A stretch of DNA of 64,000 nt from Hymenobacter jejuensis (lineage in GTDB: Bacteria; Bacteroidota; Bacteroidia; Cytophagales; Hymenobacteraceae): contig NZ_CP040896.1 of the NCBI RefSeq assembly GCF_006337165.1, positions 744,001 to 808,000 on the forward strand, given 5' to 3'. Under the pieces are notes generated by a model. That model did not search any database. It was not told the DNA's origin and was given only the letters and a program-made list of their open reading frames with translations. The translations under genes and the position numbers were made by a program. Of this stretch, positions 26,822 to 35,945 are shown in pieces. Numbering within the stretch: the first letter of the stretch is position 1; every line of letters begins with the position of its first letter.

Positions 26822-28126
26822 TTACTTTAAACCGTACTTGCCGCGAAACTTTTTGTTGAGGTAAAGCTGCTTGTTGTCGAGGCTGAATGCGCGGCCATCG
26901 ATGTAGGCCTGGGTCACGTTGTTGGTACGCATGTCGAGCAGGTCGCCGCTGCTCACGACGAGCGTTGCGCTTTTGCCAGCTTCCAGGCTGCCGAAATCTT
27001 TGTCTAGGCCCAAAATCTGGGCCGTGCTGAGCGTTACGGCCGTCAGGGCTTGCTCTTTGGTCAGGCCGTGGCCGGCGGCGGTGCCGGCAATAAACGCCAA
27101 GTTGCGCGATCCAGCAGTTTCCATACTACCTTCATAGTCAAGGCAATAGCGAATGCCAGCTTGTTGCAACAAGCTGGGCAGCTTGTAGGGCAAATCATAA
27201 TCGTCGCCGGCGCGGCGCGGCAACGCGTGAATGCGCGACAGAACGACTGCGATGTCGTTTTGCTTCAGAAAATCCAGCATCATCCAAGCGTCCCGGGCGC
27301 CAACCACGGCTATTTTCTGCACGCCTTGCTGTTTGGCAAAGCGCACGGCCTCAATGATTTCCTTACCGTCGTCGGCGTGAACGAACATGGTCTTGGAGCC
27401 GTCGAACAAGCCGCTCAGCGCCGTTAGCCGCAGGTTTTCCTTGCGCCCAGCGGGCAGTTTGCGATAAGCAGAGGCTTCGCTCAGCAGTTGCTCTAGGTCG
27501 CGGAGTTGCTGCTGCCGGGCTTTCTCGCGACGCTCAAACGCTTGCGCATCTTCGGCCGGATTGAGGCGCACGAGCAGCGGCGGCCAGTTGACGTGCAAGC
27601 CGTCGTCGGCTTTTACGGCGGCGTCCTGCCAGTTCCAAGCATCGAGCTGCACAACGCTGCTCTGCCCCGAAATGACGCCGCCGCGCGGCGTTACCTGCGC
27701 CAGCAGCACACCGTTGGTACGCACGGTAGGCAAGATATCGGAGTCGGTGTTGTAGGCGACCAAGGCGCGCACGTTAGGGTTGAACGTGCCTACTTCCTGC
27801 TCGTCCACGGTAGCCCGAATGGACTCTACTTCCGTTAGACCCAGCGTAGTATTAGGCAGAATAAGGCCCGGATAGATTTCCTGGCCCTTCACATCCACCA
27901 CCTGATACGCGCCGCGGTCTTGCCCGAAACCGCCCTGCGCACCGGCATACACGATGCGGCCTTTGTCGAACGCCACGGCCGCATCCGGAATGACCGTGCC
28001 GTTGCCGACGTGCAATGTGCCGCCCAGCAGCAGCATCGGCTTGCTCTGAGGCGCCGCCGGAATGGGCACCTGCGCGAAAGCCGGAACGGCGCTAAGCAAA
28101 GCCAATGAAAACAGTATGTGTTTCAT
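26822..28126 (-). CDS. Secreted amidohydrolase-family protein lacking the HxH metal motif
   Basis: 434 aa. A signal peptide (1-18) is followed by an amidohydrolase (TIM-barrel composite) fold: the N-terminal beta-sandwich GGTLHVGNGTVIPDAAVAFDKGRIV and the C-terminal LGLDKDFGSLEAGKSATLVVSSGDLLD are typical. At the strand-1 position, where active members have HxH after YPG(F/L), this protein reads YPGLILPNTTLG. No HxH is present, so the usual metal centre cannot form. It is most likely non-catalytic or altered. It follows the larger amidohydrolase gene by 81 bp on the same strand and is probably cotranscribed, suggesting a paired complex. Confidence 0.88.
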   Translation of the reverse strand: MKHILFSLALLSAVPAFAQVPIPAAPQSKPMLLLGGTLHVGNGTVIPDAAVAFDKGRIVYAGAQGGFGQDRGAYQVVDVKGQEIYPGLILPNTTLGLTEVESIRATVDEQEVGTFNPNVRALVAYNTDSDILPTVRTNGVLLAQVTPRGGVISGQSSVVQLDAWNWQDAAVKADDGLHVNWPPLLVRLNPAEDAQAFERREKARQQQLRDLEQLLSEASAYRKLPAGRKENLRLTALSGLFDGSKTMFVHADDGKEIIEAVRFAKQQGVQKIAVVGARDAWMMLDFLKQNDIAVVLSRIHALPRRAGDDYDLPYKLPSLLQQAGIRYCLDYEGSMETAGSRNLAFIAGTAAGHGLTKEQALTAVTLSTAQILGLDKDFGSLEAGKSATLVVSSGDLLDMRTNNVTQAYIDGRAFSLDNKQLYLNKKFRGKYGLK

Positions 28127-28207
28127 TATAAATATTTTATGCTTCTACAAATTTTGATTCTAAAGCAGTATCCCTTCTTTTTTAAGGAGGGGAGCGTTTA
28201 GCTCTAG

Positions 28208-31200
28208 TTACTGATCCAGGTCTTTTTCTTCGCCCATGGTGTCGCAATGGAAATGGCCGGTGGCGCGGGCGACGGGCGTTTGGGTGGGCGCACCAGACTT
28301 CTTGGCATCCAGCATCTTCTGCACGATGCGCAGCCGTTCGCGCTTCAGGTCATCGCGCATTTTCTGGTCGCTTTCGAGGTCGAAAAATTGGCGGCCGTCT
28401 ACAAAAGTGCGTTCCGGGCGGGCATAGATGCTCAACGGATTAGCGCTCCACAGCACCACATCCGCATCTTTGCCTTCCTTGATGGAGCCCATGTGCGATT
28501 CCAAATGCAGCATTTTGGCCGGGTTGATCGTGACCAGCTTCAGGGCTTCTTCCTCCGACAAACCGCCGTATTTCACCGTTTTGGCGGCTTCCTGGTTTAG
28601 GCGGCGCGACATTTCGGCATCGTCGGAGTTGATGGCCACGTTCAGGCCGGCGTCGTGCATAATGGCCGCGTTGTACGGGATGGCATCGCGCACCTCATTT
28701 TTATAAGCCCACCAGTCCGAGAATGTACTGGCGTTTACGCCGTGCGCCTTCATCTTATCGGCTACTTTATAGCCTTCCAGAATGTGCGTTAACGTGTTGA
28801 CTTTGAAGCCCATCCGATCCGACACGTTCAGCAGCATATTGATTTCACTCTGCACGTAGCTGTGGCAGGTGATGTTGCGCTTGCCGTTCAGGATTTCCAC
28901 CAGCGCGTCCAACTCTAGGTCGCGGCGGGGCGCCTCGGTTTTCTTCTGCTTGGCCTTTGATAGCTTGTTGTAAGTGGCCCAATCTTTTTCGTATTCCTTG
29001 GCCCGCGTAAACGCATCCACAAACACCTGCTCTACGCCCATGCGCGACTGCGGGAAGCGCAGCACGTTGCGTTCGCCGGCGTTCGACTGCTTCACATTTT
29101 CGCCCAAGGCAAACTTGATGAAGCTTGGCGCATCCTGAATTTTCATCTGCTCGGGGCCCATGCCCCAGCGCAGCTTGATCAGGGCCGACTGTCCGCCGAT
29201 GGGGTTGGCTGAGCCGTGCAGGAGCTGCGAAGCCACTACGCCGCCCGCCAGATCGCGGTACACGTCAATATCCTCAGGATCAATCACATCGCCCACGCGC
29301 ACTTCGGAGGTCACGGCTTGGGTGCCTTCGTTTACACCTTCGGCAATGGCAATGTGCGAGTGCTCGTCGATGATGCCCGGCGCGAGATGCTTGCCGGTAC
29401 CGTCGATGCTGCGGCCCCCTTTCGGCACGGCCAGGTTCTTCCCGATTTTGGCGATTTTGCCGTTTTGCAGCAGCACGTCGGTGTTTTCGAGCTTACCTTC
29501 CTTCTCACTGGTCCAAACAGTTGCGTTTTTGATCACAACGGTTTCTTGCTGAGGCACTTCTGCCCGACCAAAAGCCACAAACGGGAACATCATCTGACCC
29601 AGTTGTACGGGCTCCGGGGCTTTGGCCGAATCGCGGCGCGCGGCCCGGCTGGCCTCCTCAAGCCGCTTTGCCGACCACTTCACCTGGCTGGCATCGGCCA
29701 GCTGCCCGTCGCCTTGAAAGGTCCGGTTATCGGCTGTGTAGAAGCCACTTAGCCGTACGGCGGTGCCTTTGCTTTTGGGCGTCGGGTTATACACGATCGT
29801 GGCCAGATCGCCGGATACGGCAATGGTGCCGCGCACCGAATCTTTGGGCGCCAGCAGCACGCGCAGCTCCGGCGTTTCGGGCTTGCCGGCTACCACCATA
29901 CGCACGTCGGGTTGGTTACCAACCTTCAGGGTGTACACGCCGCGGTAGTCAGCGGGAAGCTGGCTGAGCTGGTAGCGCTCGCCTTGTACCCAGTTGTCCA
30001 GCAGCACGTTATCATCGGCAAAAATGCGCGTGGTGCAGACCAGGAAGTTAGCCGTAGCGCCGGGCTTCAGGTTCCCGACTTGGTTTTGCGCCTTGATGAG
30101 TTCAGCGGGCGTGGCCGTGAGGGCTTTCAGCGCCTGCTCCTCAGTGAGACCGTATTTGATGGCTTTTTTCAGATTGGGCAGGAATTTCTTCTTGTCCTTC
30201 AGGTCGGCGGCCGACAGCACAAACGGTACCCCAGCTTTGGCCAGTATGGCGGCGTTGGCGGGCGCCATTTCCCAGTGCTTCAGGTCTTCGAGCGGTACGC
30301 GCGAAGCGTCGTACACGTCGTCGACGTTGTAGGCATCAGGAAAATTCAGGCTGACAATAATAGGCGCTTTGGTGGCCTGAACGTCCTGCAAACGCTGGTA
30401 TTCGTCGCCATGGCCCTTGATAATGTATTGAATACCAAACTCATCGCCCACTCTGTCGGCGCGTAGGGCGCTGAGCTTGTCGCGCACCTCGAAAATCTGC
30501 GGCAATTGGCGCTGCTGATTGAAGGCGCGCAACGAGAGGTTTTGCTCCTTGGCTGGGTTGCGTTGGTTCCAGTCGGCGTCCAGAAACGTCTGGCGCAGCA
30601 GGGCAATGCTACCCATCAGCGAGCCCGGATAATCTTGCGTGGAAGAGCCTTTGTCGAACGAAAACCCGGCCGCCGCCCGATCCAGAAGCACCACTTCGTT
30701 CTCCTTGCGGTTGGTGTTGAGCGTCACCAATGCCGCCGTGCCGCGCACAATGCCGTCGGGCGCTTGGGTAAGCACAGTTCCGAAGCCCAGTTTGCGGTAG
30801 ACGTCGGCTTGATCATTGTTTACCTTAAATGACTCAGCAGCAGCCACTTCCGGGTGCACAGCCTGATTCCAGTCGTAGGCGCCGGTTTTCTGGCTTTCAA
30901 ACTGCGGATCGCGGTCGCGGCGGCTGCGGCGTTCGGCGGGTTTTACTTCCGGCAGGCCGTAACTGGCATACAGATCGACGAAGCCGGGGTAGATGTACTT
31001 GCCTTTCAGATCGGTGACGACGGCTCCGGCGGGCACTTTTACGTTTGAGCCTACGGCCTCCACTTTGCCATCGCGGATGAGCAGCGTCGCGTCGTTGAGC
31101 CGGGTTTTGTAGTCCGTGAAGATCGTGGCGTGCGTGAAAGCGTACAGGCCCGGTCGCTGATCGTAAACGCCGTTGCGCGGGTACGTCGAGGGCTGGGCGT

Positions 31201-31258
31201 ACGCACCCAGGCTAAGCCCGAATAGCCCGGTAGCCAGCCCCAGCTGGCGCAGATTCAT
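28208..31258 (-). CDS. Secreted two-domain amidohydrolase
   Basis: 1016 aa from the ATG at 31256-31258, which begins a signal peptide (MNLRQLGLATGLFGLSLGAYA); a start two codons earlier is possible. It carries two amidohydrolase domains in tandem. The first (about 25-430) reads YPGFVDLYASYG, where HxH is expected, and is degenerate. The second (about 590-1000) keeps a full ligand set: HSH in GIIDEHSHIA, H in NITCHSYVQ, H in TLTHILEG and the aspartate in AINSDDAEM. Only the second should bind metal. Substrates of such secreted imidazolonepropionase/prolidase-like proteins are mostly unknown. It heads a two-gene unit with the smaller paralogue downstream. Confidence 0.9.
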   Translation of the reverse strand: MNLRQLGLATGLFGLSLGAYAQPSTYPRNGVYDQRPGLYAFTHATIFTDYKTRLNDATLLIRDGKVEAVGSNVKVPAGAVVTDLKGKYIYPGFVDLYASYGLPEVKPAERRSRRDRDPQFESQKTGAYDWNQAVHPEVAAAESFKVNNDQADVYRKLGFGTVLTQAPDGIVRGTAALVTLNTNRKENEVVLLDRAAAGFSFDKGSSTQDYPGSLMGSIALLRQTFLDADWNQRNPAKEQNLSLRAFNQQRQLPQIFEVRDKLSALRADRVGDEFGIQYIIKGHGDEYQRLQDVQATKAPIIVSLNFPDAYNVDDVYDASRVPLEDLKHWEMAPANAAILAKAGVPFVLSAADLKDKKKFLPNLKKAIKYGLTEEQALKALTATPAELIKAQNQVGNLKPGATANFLVCTTRIFADDNVLLDNWVQGERYQLSQLPADYRGVYTLKVGNQPDVRMVVAGKPETPELRVLLAPKDSVRGTIAVSGDLATIVYNPTPKSKGTAVRLSGFYTADNRTFQGDGQLADASQVKWSAKRLEEASRAARRDSAKAPEPVQLGQMMFPFVAFGRAEVPQQETVVIKNATVWTSEKEGKLENTDVLLQNGKIAKIGKNLAVPKGGRSIDGTGKHLAPGIIDEHSHIAIAEGVNEGTQAVTSEVRVGDVIDPEDIDVYRDLAGGVVASQLLHGSANPIGGQSALIKLRWGMGPEQMKIQDAPSFIKFALGENVKQSNAGERNVLRFPQSRMGVEQVFVDAFTRAKEYEKDWATYNKLSKAKQKKTEAPRRDLELDALVEILNGKRNITCHSYVQSEINMLLNVSDRMGFKVNTLTHILEGYKVADKMKAHGVNASTFSDWWAYKNEVRDAIPYNAAIMHDAGLNVAINSDDAEMSRRLNQEAAKTVKYGGLSEEEALKLVTINPAKMLHLESHMGSIKEGKDADVVLWSANPLSIYARPERTFVDGRQFFDLESDQKMRDDLKRERLRIVQKMLDAKKSGAPTQTPVARATGHFHCDTMGEEKDLDQ

Positions 31259-31336
31259 GTGCATTGAGTTTGGGTAAAAGTGCTGACAAAAGAAGACGTT
31301 AAGCAGAATAAATGGGACCATGCAAAGGCCCGCTCC

Positions 31337-31344
31337 CAAATGTA
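31337..31344 (-). promoter_or_regulatory. Candidate -7 box of the amidohydrolase pair
   Basis: The minus strand reads TACATTTG about 80 nt before the chosen start. No TTG lies at the standard distance upstream. Confidence 0.45.
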
Positions 31345-31458
31345 CCCAAAGAAACCAGGCTGCCTAGTACCGGAGCGCTCGATTTTACCTCAACATTTCG
31401 GCCTTAGCAGCAGTATGTTCAGTATTGTCAGCCACTACTTCAACCCCCACCCCACGCC

Positions 31459-31674
31459 ATGCGCAAAGGCACCCAAGTCACCTGGAAATACGGCACCGGT
31501 ACCGCCACCGGCAAAATTGAGGAAGTGCACAAAGAAGCCGTGACACGCAAGCTCAAAGGCAGCGACATCACCCGCAACGGCACCGCCGACAACCCGGCTT
31601 TCGTCATTGTGCAAGACAACGGCGATCGCGTCATCAAGCTGCAAAGTGAGGTAAAAGCCGCCACGAAGAAGTAA
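31459..31674 (+). CDS. Small Tudor-like protein (DUF2945 / HVA1 family)
   Basis: 71 aa. The pattern KGTQVTWKYGTGTATGKIEEVH, then NPAFVIVQDNGDRVIKLQSEV is that of the hypervirulence-associated Tudor-like domain (DUF2945), which covers the whole protein. The family is small, widespread and functionally undefined. It starts at ATG 31459 and is followed after 26 bp by a strong terminator, which supports it as a real gene. Confidence 0.85.
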   Translation: MRKGTQVTWKYGTGTATGKIEEVHKEAVTRKLKGSDITRNGTADNPAFVIVQDNGDRVIKLQSEVKAATKK

Positions 31675-31677
31675 ACA

Positions 31678-31695
31678 CAACTAATTGATAATCAA
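31678..31695 (-). repeat. Dispersed 18-bp motif, minus-strand copy
   Basis: On the minus strand TTGATTATCAA, four bases, TTG. It sits between the Tudor-like gene's stop and its terminator. Confidence 0.6.
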
Positions 31696-31700
31696 TAGTA

Positions 31701-31740
31701 TAAAAAAGCTCCACCAGCCTCTGCTGGTGGAGCTTTTTTA
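31701..31740. terminator. Bidirectional terminator, Tudor-like gene / permease
   Basis: 18-bp perfect stem (31701-31718 / 31723-31740) with a 4-nt loop; A-run on the left and T-run on the right. It serves two convergent genes. Confidence 0.9.
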
Positions 31741-31770
31741 GTTAGCTGAGCGGCGGTGCCGCGCTACTGG

Positions 31771-33354
31771 TTAGCGGTTATGTACATCGGGCTCAATGAA
31801 CGCCTGCTCGTCCATTTCCTCGGGTACTACCACCACGCCTTGTTGCAGCTTGCTGTTTTTGCGCCCATAGATGAAATACACGATGAAGCCGAGCAACATC
31901 CAACCTATAGCCACCTTCAGCGTGAACGCGTCAAGAGCCAAAATCATAAGGGTACACACCAGAATACCCATAATTGGCACGAAGGGGAACACCGGCGACG
32001 AGAGCGGCGCCCGGAACGGGCGGGGCTGCGCGGGGTCGGAGCGGCGCATGATCCACACGCCGGCCGAGACCAGCACGAAGGCCAGCAGGGTACCGAACGA
32101 GGTCAGGTCGCCGGCCAGTGAGCCGGGTACGAAGGCCGCGAACGCCCCCACGAAAATGAGCAGTGCGATGTTCGACTTGTAAGGCGTGCGGAACTTGGGG
32201 TGCAACTCCGAAAACGCCTTTGGCATGAGGCCGTCCTTGGCCATGGAGAAGAACACGCGGCTCTGGCCCATGAGCATCACCAGAATTACGGACGAAAAGC
32301 CCAGCAGAATGGCCACCGTCACGGCCGTGCTCAGCCACTCGTAGCCGGGCATGTGCTCCTTGATGGCGTAGGTGACGGAAGCCTCGCCGCCCTTGGCCGG
32401 GTCGGCAAACTCGCGCCAGTTGGCCACCCCCGTCAGCACGTGGCCGAAGAGGATGTAGAGCACGGTGCAGACCGCCAGCGAGCCCAAAATGCCGATGGGC
32501 ATGTCGCGTTTGGGGTTTTTGGCTTCCTGGGCCGCCGTGCTTACCGCGTCGAAGCCGATGAAGGCGAAGAACACGATGGCCGCCCCGCCCAACACGCCGC
32601 CCCAGCCGTGCTTGTTCCAGGCCGAGTATTCGCGCACGACGGCGCCGGCCGCGTTTTTCACGGGCTCCGCGTTTTCCGGGATCAGGTAGGGCGTGTGGTT
32701 GGCCGGATTCACAAACTGCCAGCCCACGGCGATGAATACCAATACAATCACCACTTTCAGCACCACCACTACGGCGTTGAACAAAGCCGATTCCTGGGTG
32801 CCTTTGATCAGCAGCAGCGACAGCGCCACGATCACCAGTAGCGCCGGCAGGTTGATCATGCCGTGCTCGGTTACGCCATTGACAACGGCACTTTCGAAGG
32901 GCGAGTGACTCAGATTATACGGTATACTCGTCCCGAAGACTGCTAAGAGCTTGTTGAGGTATTCGCTCCAGGCAATGGAAACGGTGGCGGCCCCCAGGGC
33001 GTACTCCATGATCAACGCCCAGCCGATGACCCAGGCCACAAACTCGCCCATGGTGGTGTAGGCGTAGGTATAGGCCGAGCCGGCAATCGGGATCATGGCG
33101 GCAAACTCGGCGTAGCACAAGCCCGCGAACACGCAGCCGATCGCGGCCACGATGAAGGCCAGCGTCACGCCCGGCCCCGAAGCCTGCGCGGCAGCAGCGG
33201 CGGTGCGCACAAACAGGCCCGCACCGATGATGGCGCCCACGCCCAGGGCCACGAGGTTGCCCGCGCCCAGCGTCCGCTTGAGGGTACCGTGCCCGGTGGA
33301 GTTGGCCTCCCCCAGCAACAGGGCCAACGGTTTTTTGGCGAAAATATTTGCCAT
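31771..33354 (-). CDS. APC-superfamily amino acid permease (cationic amino acid transporter type)
   Basis: 527 aa with about 12-14 hydrophobic helices. The first helix has the superfamily signature GVGAIIGAGLFV (residues 38-49), followed by IAGSAYTYAYTTMGEF and GWALIMEYALGAA in helix 3. The long form, with extra C-terminal helices, matches the cationic amino acid transporter branch. It moves amino acids across the inner membrane, probably by proton symport. The substrate is not determinable. It is a single-gene unit, divergent from the next gene. Confidence 0.92.
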   Translation of the reverse strand: MANIFAKKPLALLLGEANSTGHGTLKRTLGAGNLVALGVGAIIGAGLFVRTAAAAAQASGPGVTLAFIVAAIGCVFAGLCYAEFAAMIPIAGSAYTYAYTTMGEFVAWVIGWALIMEYALGAATVSIAWSEYLNKLLAVFGTSIPYNLSHSPFESAVVNGVTEHGMINLPALLVIVALSLLLIKGTQESALFNAVVVVLKVVIVLVFIAVGWQFVNPANHTPYLIPENAEPVKNAAGAVVREYSAWNKHGWGGVLGGAAIVFFAFIGFDAVSTAAQEAKNPKRDMPIGILGSLAVCTVLYILFGHVLTGVANWREFADPAKGGEASVTYAIKEHMPGYEWLSTAVTVAILLGFSSVILVMLMGQSRVFFSMAKDGLMPKAFSELHPKFRTPYKSNIALLIFVGAFAAFVPGSLAGDLTSFGTLLAFVLVSAGVWIMRRSDPAQPRPFRAPLSSPVFPFVPIMGILVCTLMILALDAFTLKVAIGWMLLGFIVYFIYGRKNSKLQQGVVVVPEEMDEQAFIEPDVHNR

Positions 33355-33656
33355 ACAGTAAGTAAAGAGAGAAGGAAAAAGGTGAGAGGTATGGAAATTC
33401 GAAAGTCGTTACAGAGAGCCCGAATATAGGCGATAATCAGCAATGGTGCGCCAAAGAGGCAACTGCGCCGGATTGGTTGCACCCCAGCGCTAAGGGCAGC
33501 CGTGCTTTGCGCCGGATACGGGCCATCGGGCAGGCAACTAGCGGGGCCAGGCAGTTATGTCCATGATCAGAAAATAACAGCGATGAATTTTACTTCATTA
33601 AACCTTGGGCGGCGGCCTCTATCTAACCGCCAAATTCCATTCAGAAAAATATCTCC
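33355..33656. other. Divergent intergenic region, permease / small periplasmic protein
   Basis: 302 bp. It must contain promoters for both flanking genes, but no clear TAnnTTTG box or other structured element was recognised. Confidence 0.5.
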
Positions 33657-34142
33657 ATGAAAAAGATGCTCATGTTGCTCGCCGCCGTTACCCTGATGGC
33701 CGGTGCAGCTTCCGCTCAAACTTCCCCTACTCCTCCTCCACCCGCCGGCCAACCGGGCCAATACGGCAACCGCCAAGGTGGCGGCTACGCCCAACAAACC
33801 CCGGAGCAGCGCGCCGACCGCATGGCCCAGCGCCTGACCCAGCAACTAGGCTTAACGGCTGAACAGACCGAAAAGGTGCGTCAACTTTCGCTCGCCCAAA
33901 GCCAGGAAATGCAGGCTCGTCGCAGCCAGGCCACTGCCAGCACCGACCGCGAAGCCATGCGCACGGAAATGAAAACCATGCGCGACCAACAGGACGCGAA
34001 ACTCAAAGAAATCCTGACTGCCGAGCAGTACACCAAGTACGCCCAAATGCGGGAAGAGCGCGGCGGAAACCGCGGCCCGCGCGATGGAAAAGAGGAAGGA
34101 AAGGTTAAAATCAAAAAGGATAAGAAGAAAGCCAAAAGCTAA
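33657..34142 (+). CDS. Small periplasmic protein, Spy/DUF4890-like
   Basis: 161 aa. A signal peptide (1-20), a proline/glycine/glutamine-rich linker (about 21-48) and a helical region follow, with LTQQLGLTAEQTEKVRQLSLAQ and LKEILTAEQYTKYAQM, the LTxxQ-type pattern of Spy/CpxP-like and DUF4890 proteins. The tail is highly basic (repeated K and KK). Spy-like proteins are ATP-independent periplasmic chaperones; whether this one is cannot be told. A terminator follows. Confidence 0.8.
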   Translation: MKKMLMLLAAVTLMAGAASAQTSPTPPPPAGQPGQYGNRQGGGYAQQTPEQRADRMAQRLTQQLGLTAEQTEKVRQLSLAQSQEMQARRSQATASTDREAMRTEMKTMRDQQDAKLKEILTAEQYTKYAQMREERGGNRGPRDGKEEGKVKIKKDKKKAKS

Positions 34143-34164
34143 ATCTGCGCCTATCAGTTCCGAA

Positions 34165-34197
34165 AAGCTCCGGTCGTAAGGCCGGGGCTTTTTTTAT
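34165..34197 (+). terminator. Terminator of the Spy-like gene
   Basis: 9-bp stem AAGCTCCGG / CCGGGGCTT (one T-G wobble) at 34165-34173 / 34182-34190, followed by TTTTTTT. Confidence 0.85.
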
Positions 34198-34459
34198 GCT
34201 TTTCAGCCTGAAATCGGGTAAAAATCAAGCCCTAAGAATGAGGAACAAAGCCTATCATCTAATAGACAATGATCTTATAATCAATTAATTATAAATTATT
34301 CATAACTTTTCCTCCGTTCTGTTGTGCTTATCGCATTCGCTGCTTGCTTATATTTGAGAATATGCGTTCGGCAGCCGCCCGCGATGGCTGCCCCGGTCTC
34401 GGCCCTACCTCATTGGCCTTACTTGCCTGAGCCAAACGCTTCCACTACAACCTATCACC
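34198..34459. other. AT-rich promoter region of the CstB-like gene
   Basis: Contains an IHF-like site AATCAA-N4-TTA (34279-34291) and a TATATTTG box (34349-34356) with a TTG 24 nt upstream (34322-34324). The spacing is one base above the usual range. The box lies about 104 nt before the ATG. Confidence 0.5.
34349..34356 (+). promoter_or_regulatory. Candidate -7 box of the CstB-like gene
   Basis: TATATTTG, a full TAnnTTTG match, with TTG at 34322-34324 as a possible -33 element. Confidence 0.5.
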
Positions 34460-35836
34460 ATGAGCCCCCTGCCTAGTAGTCCGTCCTCGGTTCAAATTCA
34501 GCAATTTTATGACAAGGGCTTGGCCCACGCCAGTTATGCCATCCGGTGCGGCCGCCAAGTAGCCATCATCGATCCGGCCCGCGATCCACAGCCGTACTAC
34601 GACTTTGCCGACGAACACGAGGCCGACATTATCGCAGTAATCGAGACCCACCCCCACGCCGATTTTGTTTCTTCGCACCTCGAAATAGCCGAGGAAACCG
34701 ATGCTACCATCTACTGTAGCAAGCTGGTAAAAGCTACTTACCCGCACAAAAACTTCGACGACGGCGACCGCATTCACCTCGGTGCCGTTGAGCTACACGC
34801 CATCAATACGCCCGGCCACTCCCCCGACAGCATTTCGGTGCTGCTGATCGACGAAATGGCCCAAACTCGCGCCGTATTTACCGGCGACACCCTGTTTGTA
34901 GGCGATGTAGGCCGCCCCGATCTACGGGAAGATCAGGCAGTTGGTGGCCACCAGCGCGAGCAGCTGGCCGCTCAGCTTTACGCCAGCACCCGCAACAAGC
35001 TGATGGCGCTACCGCCGGCCACGCGCGTGTATCCGGCCCATGGCCCCGGCTCGCTGTGCGGCAAAACCACTAGCACCGAGCTCGACAGCACCATCGGAAA
35101 GGAGCTAAAAACCAACTACGCCCTACAGCCCATGTCGCAGGACGAGTTTATCCGGGTGTTGCTGGAAGATCAGCCCTTTATGCCCAAGTACTTCAGCCAC
35201 GACGTGGTGCTGAACAAGCAAGGCGCGCTTCCTTTTGAAGACAGCATTCGGGCTGTGCCACGCCTGCAACCTGATGCTTATTTGGAAACCGGCATTCCCA
35301 TCATCGACACCCGCCCTGCCGCGCAGTTTCGGGAAGGCCATTTGCGCGGTGCCATCAATTTGCAGGACGGTGGCAAGTTTGAAACTTGGCTGGGCTCGAT
35401 CATTGGGCCGAAGGAGCAGTTTTACCTTCTCGCCGACTCGCAGATTGCCTTGGATGCGGTCATTCGCAAAACGGCAAAAATCGGATATGAAATCAACATC
35501 AAAGGTGCTTTTCTGACGCCGCGGGACCTGCCTGCCACCAGCGCGCTGGCCAACATCGAGCACGTGCGCGAGCACCCCGAAGATTTCACCATCGTCGACA
35601 TTCGCAACCGCACCGAAACCAAGGAATCCATTTTTGCAGATGCGCACCTGATTCCGCTGCCTGAATTGCGTGAACGAGCCCACGAGGTGCCCACCCACAA
35701 GCCCATTTTGGTACATTGCGCGGGCGGCTACCGTTCGGCGGCGGGCGCCAGCATTTTGCAGGCGGCTTTGCCCAACGCCGAAATCTACGATTTGGGAGAA
35801 GCCGTGACGGAGTTTCAGAAGCAGGCTGTGCACTAA
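34460..35836 (+). CDS. Metallo-beta-lactamase-fold persulfide dioxygenase / rhodanese fusion (CstB-like)
   Basis: 458 aa. The N-terminal MBL domain (1-240) has the ligand stretch THPHADFVSSH (H64, H66, D68, H73) and FTGDTLFVGDVGR, as in persulfide dioxygenases. A first rhodanese domain (about 265-350) has no active-site cysteine (FYLLADSQ). The second (about 365-455) has it in VHCAGGYRSAAG. MBL, pseudorhodanese, rhodanese is the architecture of staphylococcal CstB, which oxidises persulfides to thiosulfate. It probably detoxifies sulfide or persulfide in the cytoplasm. No sulfide:quinone reductase or CstR-like regulator is adjacent. It is followed by a hairpin. Confidence 0.9.
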   Translation: MSPLPSSPSSVQIQQFYDKGLAHASYAIRCGRQVAIIDPARDPQPYYDFADEHEADIIAVIETHPHADFVSSHLEIAEETDATIYCSKLVKATYPHKNFDDGDRIHLGAVELHAINTPGHSPDSISVLLIDEMAQTRAVFTGDTLFVGDVGRPDLREDQAVGGHQREQLAAQLYASTRNKLMALPPATRVYPAHGPGSLCGKTTSTELDSTIGKELKTNYALQPMSQDEFIRVLLEDQPFMPKYFSHDVVLNKQGALPFEDSIRAVPRLQPDAYLETGIPIIDTRPAAQFREGHLRGAINLQDGGKFETWLGSIIGPKEQFYLLADSQIALDAVIRKTAKIGYEINIKGAFLTPRDLPATSALANIEHVREHPEDFTIVDIRNRTETKESIFADAHLIPLPELRERAHEVPTHKPILVHCAGGYRSAAGASILQAALPNAEIYDLGEAVTEFQKQAVH

Positions 35837-35861
35837 ATCCTGCTTGCCAAGCGCAAATACG

Positions 35862-35903
35862 CAGAGGTTCGCGGAGAGTAGGCTCTGCGAACCTCTGTTT
35901 TTT
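35862..35903 (+). terminator. Terminator of the CstB-like gene
   Basis: 11-bp stem CAGAGGTTCGC / GCGAACCTCTG (35862-35872 / 35887-35897) around a 14-nt loop that can fold internally (AGAG/CTCT), followed by TTTTTT. Confidence 0.8.
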
Positions 35904-35931
35904 CTTGGGCCTGCCTCTGCGGGAAACCACG

Positions 35932-35939
35932 TATTTTTG
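35932..35939 (+). promoter_or_regulatory. -7 box placed 6 nt before the sbcD start
   Basis: TATTTTTG matches TAnnTTTG, with TTG at 35905-35907 (24-nt spacing). Only six bases separate it from the ATG at 35946, so transcription would begin at or next to the start codon. Confidence 0.6.
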
Positions 35940-35945
35940 TAGTCT

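Noticed and set aside
35855..35900. Possible dispersed repeat of the CGCAGAGG type
   Set aside because: Only one copy in the window, and it is fully explained as the terminator of the CstB-like gene.
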